Below, in pieces: positions 35,850 through 47,008 of a stretch of 64,000 nt of DNA. Each line of letters opens with the position of its first letter. Within the stretch, counting starts at the first letter, position 1. Origin of the DNA: Lentimicrobiaceae bacterium (GTDB taxonomy: Bacteria; Bacteroidota; Bacteroidia; Bacteroidales; F082); the NCBI GenBank assembly GCA_015061335.1, contig SUWT01000004.1, forward strand, positions 19,395 to 83,394, written 5' to 3'. The notes beneath the pieces are model-generated. The model was not told where the DNA came from and ran no database searches. It saw only the letters and a program-made list of their open reading frames with translations. The translations under genes and the position numbers were made by a program.

Positions 35850-37805
35850 ATGATATCGATTCAAAATCTTAGCATGCAGTTTACTGGCGATGACCTCTTC
35901 AGCGATATCAATTTTATGATTCGTGAGAAGGATAGAATAGGTCTAGTCGGAAAAAATGGAGCTGGTAAAACCACTCTTATTCGTCTCATCGCAGGCCTCG
36001 ATCAACCATATAAAGGTGATGTAGTGATGTCTGATGATGTTACTATTGGCTATCTGCCTCAGGAAAAATTTTTTAATTCTTCTGATGAGGGTAATAAGCT
36101 ACGTACAGTATTGGATGAGGCTATGACAGCCTTTGAGGATTATTTTCAGATAGAAAGAGATTTACATAAGTTGAACGAGCAACTTTCTGAGAGAGAAGAC
36201 TATGAAAGTGCAGAATACCAACGCCTATGTGAAAAAATAAGCCATCTTAACGAGCGTCTGGCTCTTATGGGTGGCCATTCTATAGAGGGCGAGGCTGAAC
36301 AGATTCTTATAGGTCTCGGATTCGAACACGATGATATGCAACGACCAATGAATGAGTTTAGTAACGGCTGGCAGATGCGTGTCGAATTGGCTAAGATACT
36401 GCTTAGAAAACCTAAGCTGTTGCTTCTCGATGAGCCTACGAACCACCTTGACATTGAGTCAATACAATGGCTGGAATCTTTCTTGAAAAATTATTACGGA
36501 TCTATTCTGATGGTGTCGCACGATAGAGCCTTCCTTGACCATATCACAATACGTACAATAGAAATTTCTGGAGCAAAAATATACGACTATAAATGTTCTT
36601 ATACCGAATTTGTTGAACGCAGAGAAGAACGTATCGATATTCAAAAAGCTGCCTTCGATAACCAACAGCGTGAAATAAAAGATATAGAAGCTTTTATCGA
36701 ACGCTTTAGATATAAAGCCACTAAAGCAAAACAAGTGCAGTCGCGTGTGAAACAATTACAAAAAATGGAACAGATCCAAATCGATGATAGAGATAAATCT
36801 GCAATACATTTTAAGTTTCCACCAGCACCTCATTCAGGAAAAGTGACACTCGAATTGTCCAATGTATCAAAAAGTTACGGAGAAAAACAAATACTTGAAA
36901 ATCTTAACCTTTTAATTCCTCGAGGAGAAAAAATAGCTTTCGTGGGTCGTAATGGCGAAGGTAAATCAACATTGTCGAAGATTATTGCTGGAGTCCTCGA
37001 TTATGAAGGCGAAATAAAACTCGGTCACGAGGTACAAATCGGTTATTATGCCCAAAATCAACAGGATATGCTTGATCCGGAGAAAACAGTCTTCGAAACA
37101 CTCGATGATGTCGCTACCGGTGATATGCGCGTTAAAGTGAAATCTTTATTGGGCGCATTCCTCTTTGGAGGCGAAGCTATAGAAAAAAAAGTAAAAGTGC
37201 TTTCAGGTGGTGAAAAAGCAAGATTATCTCTGGCTAAAATGCTTCTGTTCCCTACAAATCTGCTGATACTCGATGAGCCGACAAATCACCTCGATATGCT
37301 TTCTAAAGATATCCTTAAATCAGCTCTTATTCAATATGATGGAACACTTATTATCGTATCTCACGACCGTGACTTCCTACAAGGTCTTACTAATAAAGTT
37401 TATGAATTTAAAAAGCCTTATATTAAAGAATATATAGGCGATATATATGACTTTCTGGAAGAAAAGAAACTTAAAGAACTTGATGACCTTAACAAAAAAC
37501 AAAAAACTCAATCGACTGAAAATCAAATCTCTCAAAGTAGAATCAATTTCGAATTGAAAAAACAAAACGATAGAGAGATAAAACGTATAGAAAGGGAAAT
37601 TAAAAAAATTGAAGAACAAATCGAGTCTGTTGAAAACGATATATCTGAGATGGATAATGTGATGTCGGATCCCGACAGCTTCCCTAATATTAATGTAGAT
37701 AATAACTGGTATCAGACATACGCTGAAAAGAAAGATCTTTTACAGAACCTCATGGATCAATGGGAAACAAAACAACTCGAGCTATCTTTTGCTCTCGAAA
37801 AATGA
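35850..37805 (+). CDS. ABC-F family ATPase
   Basis: Two Walker A (GKNGAGKTT, GRNGEGKST), two LLLDEPTNHLD-type Walker B, C-terminal coiled coil. Confidence 0.95.
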   Translation: MISIQNLSMQFTGDDLFSDINFMIREKDRIGLVGKNGAGKTTLIRLIAGLDQPYKGDVVMSDDVTIGYLPQEKFFNSSDEGNKLRTVLDEAMTAFEDYFQIERDLHKLNEQLSEREDYESAEYQRLCEKISHLNERLALMGGHSIEGEAEQILIGLGFEHDDMQRPMNEFSNGWQMRVELAKILLRKPKLLLLDEPTNHLDIESIQWLESFLKNYYGSILMVSHDRAFLDHITIRTIEISGAKIYDYKCSYTEFVERREERIDIQKAAFDNQQREIKDIEAFIERFRYKATKAKQVQSRVKQLQKMEQIQIDDRDKSAIHFKFPPAPHSGKVTLELSNVSKSYGEKQILENLNLLIPRGEKIAFVGRNGEGKSTLSKIIAGVLDYEGEIKLGHEVQIGYYAQNQQDMLDPEKTVFETLDDVATGDMRVKVKSLLGAFLFGGEAIEKKVKVLSGGEKARLSLAKMLLFPTNLLILDEPTNHLDMLSKDILKSALIQYDGTLIIVSHDRDFLQGLTNKVYEFKKPYIKEYIGDIYDFLEEKKLKELDDLNKKQKTQSTENQISQSRINFELKKQNDREIKRIEREIKKIEEQIESVENDISEMDNVMSDPDSFPNINVDNNWYQTYAEKKDLLQNLMDQWETKQLELSFALEK

Positions 37806-38225
37806 CTTTAATATTTCGAGACATTCTTCTTCTAAAATGCCCTTTGTTATCTGTGTCTTGGGATGAAGTAAGTTGCCGTGTCTGCTAAAACCGTTTTTTT
37901 TGTCATCACAAGCCCAAACGACTCTGCTTATATGTGAGTGCGCCAATGCTCCAGCACACATTACACAAGGTTCTAATGTGACATATAGCGTGCATGATTC
38001 TAAATACTTGGCACCCAATGTGTTAAAAGAAGATGTCAATGCTAGCATCTCTGCATGTGCCGTCACATCTTTTAACATCTCAACCTGATTATGTGCCCGT
38101 GCTATGATCTTGTCATTGCATACCACAACAGCTCCAACAGGCACCTCATTACTTTCCTTGGCTAAAAGTGATTCATTTAGAGCCTGTCGCATGTAATATT
38201 CATCAGAAAATACTGATAACTTCAT
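37782..38225 (-). CDS. tadA: tRNA-specific adenosine deaminase TadA
   Basis: TAHAEMLAL and PCVMCAGAL zinc/catalytic motifs. Confidence 0.93.
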   Translation of the reverse strand: MKLSVFSDEYYMRQALNESLLAKESNEVPVGAVVVCNDKIIARAHNQVEMLKDVTAHAEMLALTSSFNTLGAKYLESCTLYVTLEPCVMCAGALAHSHISRVVWACDDKKNGFSRHGNLLHPKTQITKGILEEECLEILKSFFESKR

Positions 38226-38659
38226 TCTATGTCTCTGTTTTGTTCGTTGTAAAGTTTGCCGTCTTCATCGTAAAACTTCCAAATGCCACATTCTTTACCA
38301 TTCTTGTAATATCCTTCGTATTTTTTCTTTCCGTTCTCGTAAAAAATGGTGGCTTTGCCTTCTCGCTTGCCATCGACAAACTCTCCTTTGCTTAAAATTT
38401 TTCCAGAATTGTAATATGTCTCAAAGATACCATTTCTCTTGTCATTAACAATAGGTCCGTCTAGTTGAATAGTACCATCACTGTAAAACCAGTTCTCTCT
38501 GATACATACCTGCTTTCCATTATCCAAAATCTTATAATAATAAATTACTTTCGGACTGCCGTCTTCATGATGATTTACAACATCTTCAATGATATTTTCT
38601 TTTCCCGAGCATGATATTAATGTGAAAGCTATAAATAATAAATATAAAAGTCTTTTCAT
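38222..38659 (-). CDS. MORN-repeat lipoprotein
   Basis: Lipobox LISC; DGKREGKATIFYENGKKKYEGYYKNGKECGIWKFYDEDGK MORN-2 repeats. Confidence 0.9.
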   Translation of the reverse strand: MKRLLYLLFIAFTLISCSGKENIIEDVVNHHEDGSPKVIYYYKILDNGKQVCIRENWFYSDGTIQLDGPIVNDKRNGIFETYYNSGKILSKGEFVDGKREGKATIFYENGKKKYEGYYKNGKECGIWKFYDEDGKLYNEQNRDIE

Positions 38660-38667
38660 GATAGTTA

Positions 38668-40017
38668 TTATCTGTTGAATATTAATCTGTTACCTCTAAA
38701 ATCTTCTTTGAAAACTCCTTCATGATATACTAATTCACCATTGACAAAGGTGTGACTTACGCTATTGCTTAACTCCATCCCGGAATATGCTGTCCATCCG
38801 CATTTGTAATAAACTTTGTCGTTGCTGATAATCTGCCCCTTTTCAGGATTTATCAGCACCAAATCAGCGTAATAACCTTCTCTGATGAAACCCCTTCTGT
38901 CTATTTTGTATAAAGTGGCAAGATTGTGTGATAATAATTCTACTACTTTCTCTCTTGTCATGATTCCTTTATTGGCTAGCTCTAAAGCTCCTAGTAAGAG
39001 ATGTTGTACGGAAGTGCCACCTGATGGTGCACTGAAATATGATTTTTGTTTTTCTTCAAAACTGTGTGGAGCATGGTCAGTTGCAAGTATATCTATATGA
39101 TTATCAATGCATGCCTGAATCAATGCCTTTCTGTCATCTTCTGTCTTGATGGCAGGATTACATTTTAGGAAGTTTTTCTTTATTTCGTAATCTCTATCAT
39201 CGAATAAAAGGTAATGTAAACATGTTTCTGCTGTTATCTTCTTGTCTTTCAAAGGTATATCATTCCTGAAAAGACTAACCTCCTTCGCTGTAGAAAGGTG
39301 TAAGACATGAAGCTGTGTTCCGAATTTGTCTGCTAGCTCTACGGCATATGATGATGTTTTGTAGCATGCTTCTGCACTGCGTATTAAAGGATGTATGTTG
39401 GAACTTGCCTCATCACCATATTTTTCTTTATAAAATTCCATGTTTCTTCGTATGATAGCTTCATCTTCACAATGTGTCGCTAACAGACATGGTGCTTCAC
39501 TGAAAAGCCGTATTAATGTATCTTCGTTATTGACCAACATATTACCGGTGCTGGAGCCCAAAAAAGCTTTAATCCCGCATACATTCTTAGGGTTGGTTTT
39601 AACTACTTCGTCTATATTGTCGTTGGAAACACCCATATAAAACGAATAGTTTGCCATTGATTTCTCCGCTGCAATATCGTATTTGTCTTGCAGAAGTTCT
39701 TGTGTTAATGTGTTGGGGACAGTGTTAGGCATGTCCATAAATGATGTCACACCTCCTGCTACGGCAGCACGACTTTCTGTTGCGATATCGCCTTTATATG
39801 TCAAACCTGGATCACGGAAATGTACCTGATCATCTATGGCACCTGGCAGTAGGTACATACCTCTGGCATCAATGATACTATGATTTCTCCAGCGTGAAAA
39901 ATCATCCGAATCTTCTCCATGTATGATCTTTTCTATCTTGTCACCTGAAATGACAACACTTGCCAAGTAGGTTGCCCCTTCATTGACAAGTGCCGCGTTC
40001 TTTATTATATAATTCAT
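38668..40017 (-). CDS. pyrC: Dihydroorotase
   Basis: GAIDDQVHFRDPGLTYKGDIATESRAAVAGGVTSFMDMPNT; LATDHAPHS. Confidence 0.94.
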   Translation of the reverse strand: MNYIIKNAALVNEGATYLASVVISGDKIEKIIHGEDSDDFSRWRNHSIIDARGMYLLPGAIDDQVHFRDPGLTYKGDIATESRAAVAGGVTSFMDMPNTVPNTLTQELLQDKYDIAAEKSMANYSFYMGVSNDNIDEVVKTNPKNVCGIKAFLGSSTGNMLVNNEDTLIRLFSEAPCLLATHCEDEAIIRRNMEFYKEKYGDEASSNIHPLIRSAEACYKTSSYAVELADKFGTQLHVLHLSTAKEVSLFRNDIPLKDKKITAETCLHYLLFDDRDYEIKKNFLKCNPAIKTEDDRKALIQACIDNHIDILATDHAPHSFEEKQKSYFSAPSGGTSVQHLLLGALELANKGIMTREKVVELLSHNLATLYKIDRRGFIREGYYADLVLINPEKGQIISNDKVYYKCGWTAYSGMELSNSVSHTFVNGELVYHEGVFKEDFRGNRLIFNR

Positions 40018-40038
40018 CCTAAAATCTATTTAATATGT

Positions 40039-40776
40039 TTAAGCCTTTTTAGGTTTTATTCTTCCTGTTATGCCTCTCCATCTAAGGTTTATAACACCAA
40101 ATATTGCCTCCTTAAAAATGCCTTTCGACATTTTTGATGTGCCTTCGGCTCTGTCTGTGAATATAATGGGGACTTCCACTACCTTGAAACCAAGTTTCCA
40201 AGCAGTATATTTCATTTCAATCTGGAATGCATATCCTACAAATTTAACTCTGTCTAAATCAAGGGTTTCTAGTACTTTTCTGGTGTAACAAACAAAACCA
40301 GCGGTTGTGTCTCTGACTTTGATACGTGTTACAAAACGGACGTATGCCGATGCGTAATACGACATCAAAACACGACCCATAGGCCAGTTTACAACATTAA
40401 CACCTGTAATATAACGAGAGCCAACTGATAAATCAGCACCATTTGCACATGCATCATGAAGCCTGATTAAATCATCAGGATTGTGTGAAAAGTCGGCATC
40501 CATCTCGAAAATATAATTGTAATGACGTGCAAGAGCCCATTTGAAACCATGAATATAAGCTGTGCCTAGACCTAACTTGCCCTTGCGCTCTTCAATGAAT
40601 AACCTGTCAGGAAACTCCTGCATTAACCTTTTAACAATATCAGCGGTGCCATCAGGACTATTGTCCTCAATGATGAGAATATCGAATGTCATGGGCATTC
40701 CAAACACATATCTGATAATCTTCTCAATGTTTTCCTTCTCGTTGTACGTCGGTATTATAACTAAATTCTCAGACAT
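40039..40776 (-). CDS. Polyprenol monophosphomannose synthase/GT2 glycosyltransferase
   Basis: IIPTYNEKENIEKII...EDNSPDGTADIV...FEMDADFSHNPDDL. Confidence 0.93.
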   Translation of the reverse strand: MSENLVIIPTYNEKENIEKIIRYVFGMPMTFDILIIEDNSPDGTADIVKRLMQEFPDRLFIEERKGKLGLGTAYIHGFKWALARHYNYIFEMDADFSHNPDDLIRLHDACANGADLSVGSRYITGVNVVNWPMGRVLMSYYASAYVRFVTRIKVRDTTAGFVCYTRKVLETLDLDRVKFVGYAFQIEMKYTAWKLGFKVVEVPIIFTDRAEGTSKMSKGIFKEAIFGVINLRWRGITGRIKPKKA

Positions 40777-40851
40777 AACATTATTTTTTAATGATTGTTA
40801 AAACTATTTACATTAACATTGACTTTTAACAAATCATTTATTAACTGACTA

Positions 40852-40859
40852 CAAAGATA
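40852..40859 (-). promoter_or_regulatory. -7 box upstream of GT2 gene
   Basis: CAAAGATA on plus (TATCTTTG on minus). Confidence 0.45.
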
Positions 40860-40981
40860 ATAAAAAATCAAATAAAATACATAAATGTCGAAAAAGTTTA
40901 TCGCAAGAATGACAGTGTTATCATAATGTGAAATTTATGGCAACCACTTTATGTTTTCGTAATTTTTGAATAATAAAAATT

Positions 40982-43459
40982 TTATTCTTGATAATATACT
41001 CTCTTGACTCTCTGAGAGATACTTGTCAGAATCTCGTAAGGTATTGTGTCGCATTTCATCGCAATATCTTCAATAGGATGTGATTCGTCGAATAATACAG
41101 CAGTGTCTTCTTCTTTACATTCAATATCTGTCAGGTCTATCATACACATGTCCATACAAATATTGCCGATTATTGGCGCAGCTTTTCCATTGACATAGAA
41201 ACAACCTACACCATTGCCAAGCTGTCTCTTTAAACCATCGGCATAACCTATCGGAATTACACCAATACGTGATTTTCTGCTTAAAACAGCTTTCCTGCTA
41301 TATCCAACAGTCTCCCCAATTTCATATTCCTTTATCTGCACTATGGTGCTTTTTAATGAAATGACTGTACTTACCTTGTCTTCTTTACATGCTGATATAC
41401 CATACAAACCAATACCTAGTCTTACCATATCATATTGATATTCAGTAAATCTACTTATTCCAGCACTATTTAATATGTGACGAAGTATCTTATATGGAAA
41501 AGCAGATATAATTCTGTTACTCATATCTTCAAAACATTCTATCTGCCTTATGGTATAATCGTCAAATTCAGAACTGTCGCTGCCGGCAAGATGTGAAAAG
41601 ATACTTCTAATTCTTATGGAATCATTATCTTTGATTCTCTCTATTAGTGGCTCAATATCATCAGATAAGAATCCCAGACGATGCATTCCGCTGTCCAACT
41701 TTAGGTGTATTCCAATTGGTGAAGATGGTGTTTTCTCGATCTTATCAATGGCATCTTCCAGTAGTGACAGACTTCTAAAACTATATATTACAGGTTCTAG
41801 ATTGTTTTTGATGATACTTTCAAATGTATTTAGCTCCGGTGCCATTACCATAATTGGTAAATTAATACCTTTCTTTCTTAATTCAATACCTTCATCTGCG
41901 TATGCGACAGTCAGATAATCAGCGTGATGAAATTCTAAGGCATTGGAAATCTCAAAGTTGCCGCTTCCGTACGCAAAAGCCTTCACCATCACCATCATCT
42001 TCGTTTCTTTCTTTAATTTGGAACGATAATAATTATAATTCTTTATAAGATTGTTAAGGTTGATCTCTAGAATGGTCTCATGAGCTTTCTCTTGTAAAAC
42101 CTTGCTTATCTTTTCAAAGCCAAAAGTCCTTGCTCCTTTAATAAGTATGAGTTGGTTATGAAAAGACTCTATGGGATATCTTGAAATAAATTCTTCAGTG
42201 TTTTTGAAGAAAGCCTTGTCAATATCAAACTTATCTTTCTGTCTAGAAATGGCTTCTCCTATTCCTATAATGAAATTTATACCCTTATTCTTTAATAAGT
42301 TAGCAATCTTTTGATATAATTCGTCCTCCTTGAACTCACTCTGTAATATGTCTGACAGAATAACGACCTTATCTTTATTGTGATCTTGTTGGTTCATGAA
42401 GTTTAATGCTATCGTGAGTGCATTAAAATCAGAGTTGTAGCTGTCATCAATAATGACACAGTTGTTGATACCCGATTTTAACTCCATACGCATCTCTAAA
42501 GGACTTAAAGTCTTCATCTTATTGATGATGACACTGATGTCGATGCCTAATTTTAGAGCTGTTAACATGCAATGTATGGCGTTTTCTATAGAAGCATCAT
42601 CCTTGAATGGGATTATGATTTCAATATCTTCTGAATTGTATATTGTTTTGATACAAGTTTCTTTTTCATTCTTGGTGATATTTTTGATGAAAATATCGGC
42701 GGAATTATCAGTTTTACTCCATGTAAAAGTATTTATGTTTAGTTTTTTTACAGCATTATAGATTTCTTTATGATCAATGCAGAAAATTAATGTCTCAACA
42801 TTGTGAAATAGTTTTAACTTTTCTTCAATCTTATGATTGACATCACTGAAGTTCTTGCCGTGAGCCTGTCCTATGTTTGTAAAAATGCCTATATTGGGTT
42901 TTATTATATTTTCCAGTTTCTGCATTTCATCGCTGCGCGAAATTCCGGCCTCTAGTATTGCGATATCATGATTGTCATTTATTTGCCATGCTGATAGTGC
43001 AACTCCTATCTGTGAATTGTAACTTTTAGGACTTCTTATTACTGAAAATTCAGGACTTAGAATATGATAAAGCCATTCTTTAACTATTGTTTTACCATTG
43101 CTTCCTGTAATGCCGATTATAGGAATATTAAATATGTTCCTATGATAAGATGCAAGTTGCTGTAATGCTTCTAAAGAATTATTGACTTTTATAAAACTTG
43201 CGTCTTTACATGAGACGATAAGCTCTTGTAAGGCTTCTTCATCATCGATGACGAAAGCTCTTACACCTTTATTATACAACTCATTAATGTATTTATGACC
43301 ATCGTTGTGATTGCTCTTTAATGCAAAGAAGATGGAATAATCAGGAGCAACGATTAATCTGCTGTCAAATATTAAATCGTTGATTATTATATTATTATTT
43401 GATTTGCCAAAACTAGTTCCTTTGACAATGGAACATATTTTATTTATTGTGTAAGACAT
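40982..43459 (-). CDS. Bifunctional MurF/alanine racemase
   Basis: N-terminal Mur ligase (ITGSNGKTIVKEWL), C-terminal Alr (MVMVKAFAYGSGNFEIS, YDMVRLGIGLYG). Confidence 0.95.
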   Translation of the reverse strand: MSYTINKICSIVKGTSFGKSNNNIIINDLIFDSRLIVAPDYSIFFALKSNHNDGHKYINELYNKGVRAFVIDDEEALQELIVSCKDASFIKVNNSLEALQQLASYHRNIFNIPIIGITGSNGKTIVKEWLYHILSPEFSVIRSPKSYNSQIGVALSAWQINDNHDIAILEAGISRSDEMQKLENIIKPNIGIFTNIGQAHGKNFSDVNHKIEEKLKLFHNVETLIFCIDHKEIYNAVKKLNINTFTWSKTDNSADIFIKNITKNEKETCIKTIYNSEDIEIIIPFKDDASIENAIHCMLTALKLGIDISVIINKMKTLSPLEMRMELKSGINNCVIIDDSYNSDFNALTIALNFMNQQDHNKDKVVILSDILQSEFKEDELYQKIANLLKNKGINFIIGIGEAISRQKDKFDIDKAFFKNTEEFISRYPIESFHNQLILIKGARTFGFEKISKVLQEKAHETILEINLNNLIKNYNYYRSKLKKETKMMVMVKAFAYGSGNFEISNALEFHHADYLTVAYADEGIELRKKGINLPIMVMAPELNTFESIIKNNLEPVIYSFRSLSLLEDAIDKIEKTPSSPIGIHLKLDSGMHRLGFLSDDIEPLIERIKDNDSIRIRSIFSHLAGSDSSEFDDYTIRQIECFEDMSNRIISAFPYKILRHILNSAGISRFTEYQYDMVRLGIGLYGISACKEDKVSTVISLKSTIVQIKEYEIGETVGYSRKAVLSRKSRIGVIPIGYADGLKRQLGNGVGCFYVNGKAAPIIGNICMDMCMIDLTDIECKEEDTAVLFDESHPIEDIAMKCDTIPYEILTSISQRVKRVYYQE

Positions 43460-44483
43460 TGCATTCGTAATCTTCTCTATTTTTCATAACGTCAATTGCC
43501 AGAAATATTGCGTGACGGAATGAGTCGGGATTTGCTATGAATCTGTTGGCGATGTCATATCCTGTACCATGATCTGGAGCTGTACGAATGATAGGCAGAC
43601 CTGCTGTAAAATTAGCGCCACCATCTACGGCTAAAACCTTAAAAGGTGTCATTGCCTGATCGTGATACATGCACAAAACACCGTCGAATTTTAACCATGA
43701 GGCGGAACCAAAGAAACCATCTGCGGAGAAAGGTCCAAAAACCAGCATATCTTTTTCTCTGGCTTCAACTACAACAGGATTGATTATATCGATCTCTTCT
43801 TTGCCATACAAACCTCCATCTCCATCATGAGGATTTAAACCAATAACTGCAATACGTGGATACGCAATGCCAAAATCTTTTTGTAAGGTTTTGTGAAACA
43901 CATTTAACTTATTGGATATAAGTTCTTTAGTAATAGTGCCAGGAATATCCTTTATTGCTATGTGATTTGTCACGCTACCAACACGTAGATTGTTCCATAC
44001 CATTAAAGTAAGAGGTTCATAATCTTTACAGAATGAATTGATGTATTCTTTCTGACTTGTAAAATGGAATTTTTCAGATTGAATATTCTTCTTGTTGATG
44101 GGAGCTGTCACCAAAGCATCAATGTTCTTCTTATACAAATCATCAACGGCAATTCGTAAAGCGTCAAATGAGGCTCTACCCGCTAATTCGGTAGAAATAC
44201 CCGGCTCAATTTTCAACTCTTCATCTGTATGATTGATGATATTAATCCTCCCGGCTTGGGCTTGACGAGCATCCCTTATCAATGTGTAAGATAACTCCTC
44301 CATCTTGAAATTCTTCTTGTAATATGAGAAAACCTTAGACTGACCATATACAATAGGAATGAAGAAATCTAGTATCCTGCTGTCACTCAATGTCTTTAAA
44401 ATGATCTCATATCCTATGCCATTAATGTCACCATGGGTGATGCCAATAATAGGTAATCTCTTAGAGTTGGTGTGTTCTAGCAT
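43440..44483 (-). CDS. pdxA: 4-hydroxythreonine-4-phosphate dehydrogenase
   Basis: GITHGDINGIGYEI; GLNPHDGDGGLYGKEE; YHDQAMTPFKVL; RTAPDHGTGYDIA. Confidence 0.95.
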   Translation of the reverse strand: MLEHTNSKRLPIIGITHGDINGIGYEIILKTLSDSRILDFFIPIVYGQSKVFSYYKKNFKMEELSYTLIRDARQAQAGRINIINHTDEELKIEPGISTELAGRASFDALRIAVDDLYKKNIDALVTAPINKKNIQSEKFHFTSQKEYINSFCKDYEPLTLMVWNNLRVGSVTNHIAIKDIPGTITKELISNKLNVFHKTLQKDFGIAYPRIAVIGLNPHDGDGGLYGKEEIDIINPVVVEAREKDMLVFGPFSADGFFGSASWLKFDGVLCMYHDQAMTPFKVLAVDGGANFTAGLPIIRTAPDHGTGYDIANRFIANPDSFRHAIFLAIDVMKNREDYECNVLHNK

Positions 44484-44576
44484 GTTGAAAAAGGTATTGA
44501 TGGATTAGTTCCCAAAAATAGTATATTTTCTGTAAAAAAGCAAATTAATATTCCTTTTTTTTTTTATAAAAATATA

Positions 44577-45842
44577 TTAATTTTCTATACCATTGTAAAT
44601 CAACATGTTGATATTTTTATTATCGAAAATCTCATTTGAAATATTCAAAATGTCTTCAGATTTGACTTCTCTTATCTTCCTTATTGTTTCTGATAAAGGT
44701 TCAACGCCTTCCATAGTGAAAGCTGCTCTTGCCATAGATAAAAGCTCTCCTAAACCAAGTTCGCTGCTGAGTGCCAATTGCCCGATAAGCTGATTCTTTG
44801 CATTAGATAATTGAATGGTCCCAAGCTTATTCTTCTTTAATTTCTCTAGTTCCTTGAGGACAAGATCTATTGTTTTGTTCAGAGAATGAGGATCCACTCC
44901 CATATAAATTGAGAAATTACCGGTATCGGAATAGGCATTGTACTGTGACTCTATAGTGTATGCAAATCCGTATTTCTCTCTAATGTTAAGATTTAATCTG
45001 GAATTCATGCCAGGCCCGCCCAAAATGTTGTTTAATAATACCATTTGCATCTTTTTAGGACTGTCGATATGATACGACAAACCGCCTATGATGCAATGTG
45101 ACAAATGATTGTTACGATCTTGAACTTCGGTAAAAGCAGGAAGCCCTGTAAAATTTTTCCTGTTTAGGCTTAGCTCACGTAATTTGTATTCTGCAAAATA
45201 ACTGCTTATCTTCTGTTTGAACTTCTCAAAAGGTATGTCTCCTACAGTAGCTATTACCATGCGTTCTGTAGAATAGTTGTTTTTAAGGAAACTGCATATG
45301 TCTTTTCGGGTGTAATTGCTGACTAATGAACTGGTTCCTAGTATATTGCGACCCATTTCATGTCCTTTGTAAAGATTATTCTCAAACTCATCGAAAATCT
45401 CTTCTGCCGGACTGTCTTTATAGGTGTTGATCTCGTCTAGAATCACCTCTTTCTCTTTTTCGACTTCAGCTTCAGGAAAACTGCTGTTAAAAGCAATATC
45501 AGAGAATAAATCTATCGCTTTATTATAATACTCTCTTAAAAATGAAGCATGAATACAAGTCTCCTCTTTAGTGGTGTACGCATTGAGATCACCACCGACA
45601 TTTTCCAGACAACTTAGCACATGATAAGCTTTACGTTTTTTTGTACCTTTGAATATCATGTGCTCGATGAAATGGGCTAAACCATTTTCGTTTTCCATTT
45701 CATCGCGCATACCAGTATTTACCATCAGTGCTAAATGAGCAATAGCACCAGGCCTGTGCTTATGTATTATTCTTATTCCGTTATCTAGGGTGTACTGACT
45801 GATGAGACCTTCTATTGGCATCTTACGAATTATTTCATCCAA
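44577..45842 (-). CDS. M16 family zinc peptidase
   Basis: NGLAHFIEHMIFKGT inverted zinc motif HxxEH. Confidence 0.95.
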   Translation of the reverse strand: MDEIIRKMPIEGLISQYTLDNGIRIIHKHRPGAIAHLALMVNTGMRDEMENENGLAHFIEHMIFKGTKKRKAYHVLSCLENVGGDLNAYTTKEETCIHASFLREYYNKAIDLFSDIAFNSSFPEAEVEKEKEVILDEINTYKDSPAEEIFDEFENNLYKGHEMGRNILGTSSLVSNYTRKDICSFLKNNYSTERMVIATVGDIPFEKFKQKISSYFAEYKLRELSLNRKNFTGLPAFTEVQDRNNHLSHCIIGGLSYHIDSPKKMQMVLLNNILGGPGMNSRLNLNIREKYGFAYTIESQYNAYSDTGNFSIYMGVDPHSLNKTIDLVLKELEKLKKNKLGTIQLSNAKNQLIGQLALSSELGLGELLSMARAAFTMEGVEPLSETIRKIREVKSEDILNISNEIFDNKNINMLIYNGIEN

Positions 45843-46888
45843 ATGTCAAACAAATCGTTATTTTTGCCAGAAGATTTCTTTGCATTTATACCTGATTTCG
45901 AGAGCCAGTTTTCTTCTTCTGCAATTCCGTCATAATCTTTCAAAACCCTGAATGAGTTTTTTGCATACATGCTAGGATTGTTACTTGTCTCTAACAAAAT
46001 TACGGCTGCATGAAAATCTTCAAGTCCTTCAGCTGTCTTTTTACCACTGAAGATGAATGATTGTTGAGCGTAATAACCGCCAGGATAACCGTCAACGACA
46101 TAATAACAGGTGAAATAATCATTCTCACCGGTAATCTTTACTCCGTATTGTATTTCTTCTATGTATTTATTGTTGATGGAGTCGAATTGTTTTCCGTAGA
46201 AATTCATTTGATTGTTGTTGTATAAAAATCCAACATAGCGGTCTGAATAAAACTGCAAAGAATCTGGATTTTCTGCGTATGACTCATAGATAAGTGCGTG
46301 TGGTGAAGAAACATACTCACCTTTCATGTCAGGGGGAGTAACGCCTGAATATATTGGAAAATATTGATTTACAGTATTATATATCTCTTCAGGAAGAACA
46401 TAGTCCGGAAGAACATGCACCAGATTATTTTCGTCAACTTTGCCTAAATTACCTTTAAATTCACCTACAACATTGTTGCTGTATTGGTCAATACAGTCGA
46501 ATTCGATTTGGTATCCATCAGCGGATCTGTTGATTATCAGACTGCCAGATGTGATATTCCCGAGGTTGGTATAGCTTCCGTTTGAGTTATAACCTACTAC
46601 CCATGATCCTGAGAAATCGCTATGTGTTGTGCTGGCAAGGCTTTCGGCTTGTTCTGAAACGAAATTAAAACTGATGAAATCTTGTGTGTTCTCACAATAC
46701 AGACGCAAATCAATATTGAATCCGTCATCAACAGCACCTTTGTTAATTATTGTTCCTGATTTTAACTCATATACTGTCTCACCAACTTTGTAATAATTAT
46801 CAGGTAATTTATTTCTTCCACAAGAAATAATGACAACGAGAATCAATAATACACTAATTTTGCTTAAGTTTGATTTGATAAAATTCAT
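45830..46888 (-). CDS. Hypothetical lipoprotein
   Basis: Lipobox VVIISC; no recognised domain. Confidence 0.75.
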   Translation of the reverse strand: MNFIKSNLSKISVLLILVVIISCGRNKLPDNYYKVGETVYELKSGTIINKGAVDDGFNIDLRLYCENTQDFISFNFVSEQAESLASTTHSDFSGSWVVGYNSNGSYTNLGNITSGSLIINRSADGYQIEFDCIDQYSNNVVGEFKGNLGKVDENNLVHVLPDYVLPEEIYNTVNQYFPIYSGVTPPDMKGEYVSSPHALIYESYAENPDSLQFYSDRYVGFLYNNNQMNFYGKQFDSINNKYIEEIQYGVKITGENDYFTCYYVVDGYPGGYYAQQSFIFSGKKTAEGLEDFHAAVILLETSNNPSMYAKNSFRVLKDYDGIAEEENWLSKSGINAKKSSGKNNDLFDIWMK

Positions 46889-46904
46889 AACACTATTTTT
46901 TTTG

Positions 46905-46912
46905 CAAAGATA
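46905..46912 (-). promoter_or_regulatory. -7 box upstream of lipoprotein gene 45830..46888
   Basis: CAAAGATA on plus strand. Confidence 0.45.
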
Positions 46913-46985
46913 AATATTTTTTGTTAAAAACGTTTTGTAGTCAATATTATTATAAAAAATAATATGGAAAACAAAAAAACGTTAC

Positions 46986-46993
46986 TATATTTG
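46986..46993 (+). promoter_or_regulatory. -7 box TATATTTG upstream of 47009 gene
   Basis: TAnnTTTG consensus. Confidence 0.5.
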
Positions 46994-47008
46994 CAGTTCT
47001 AAACGATT

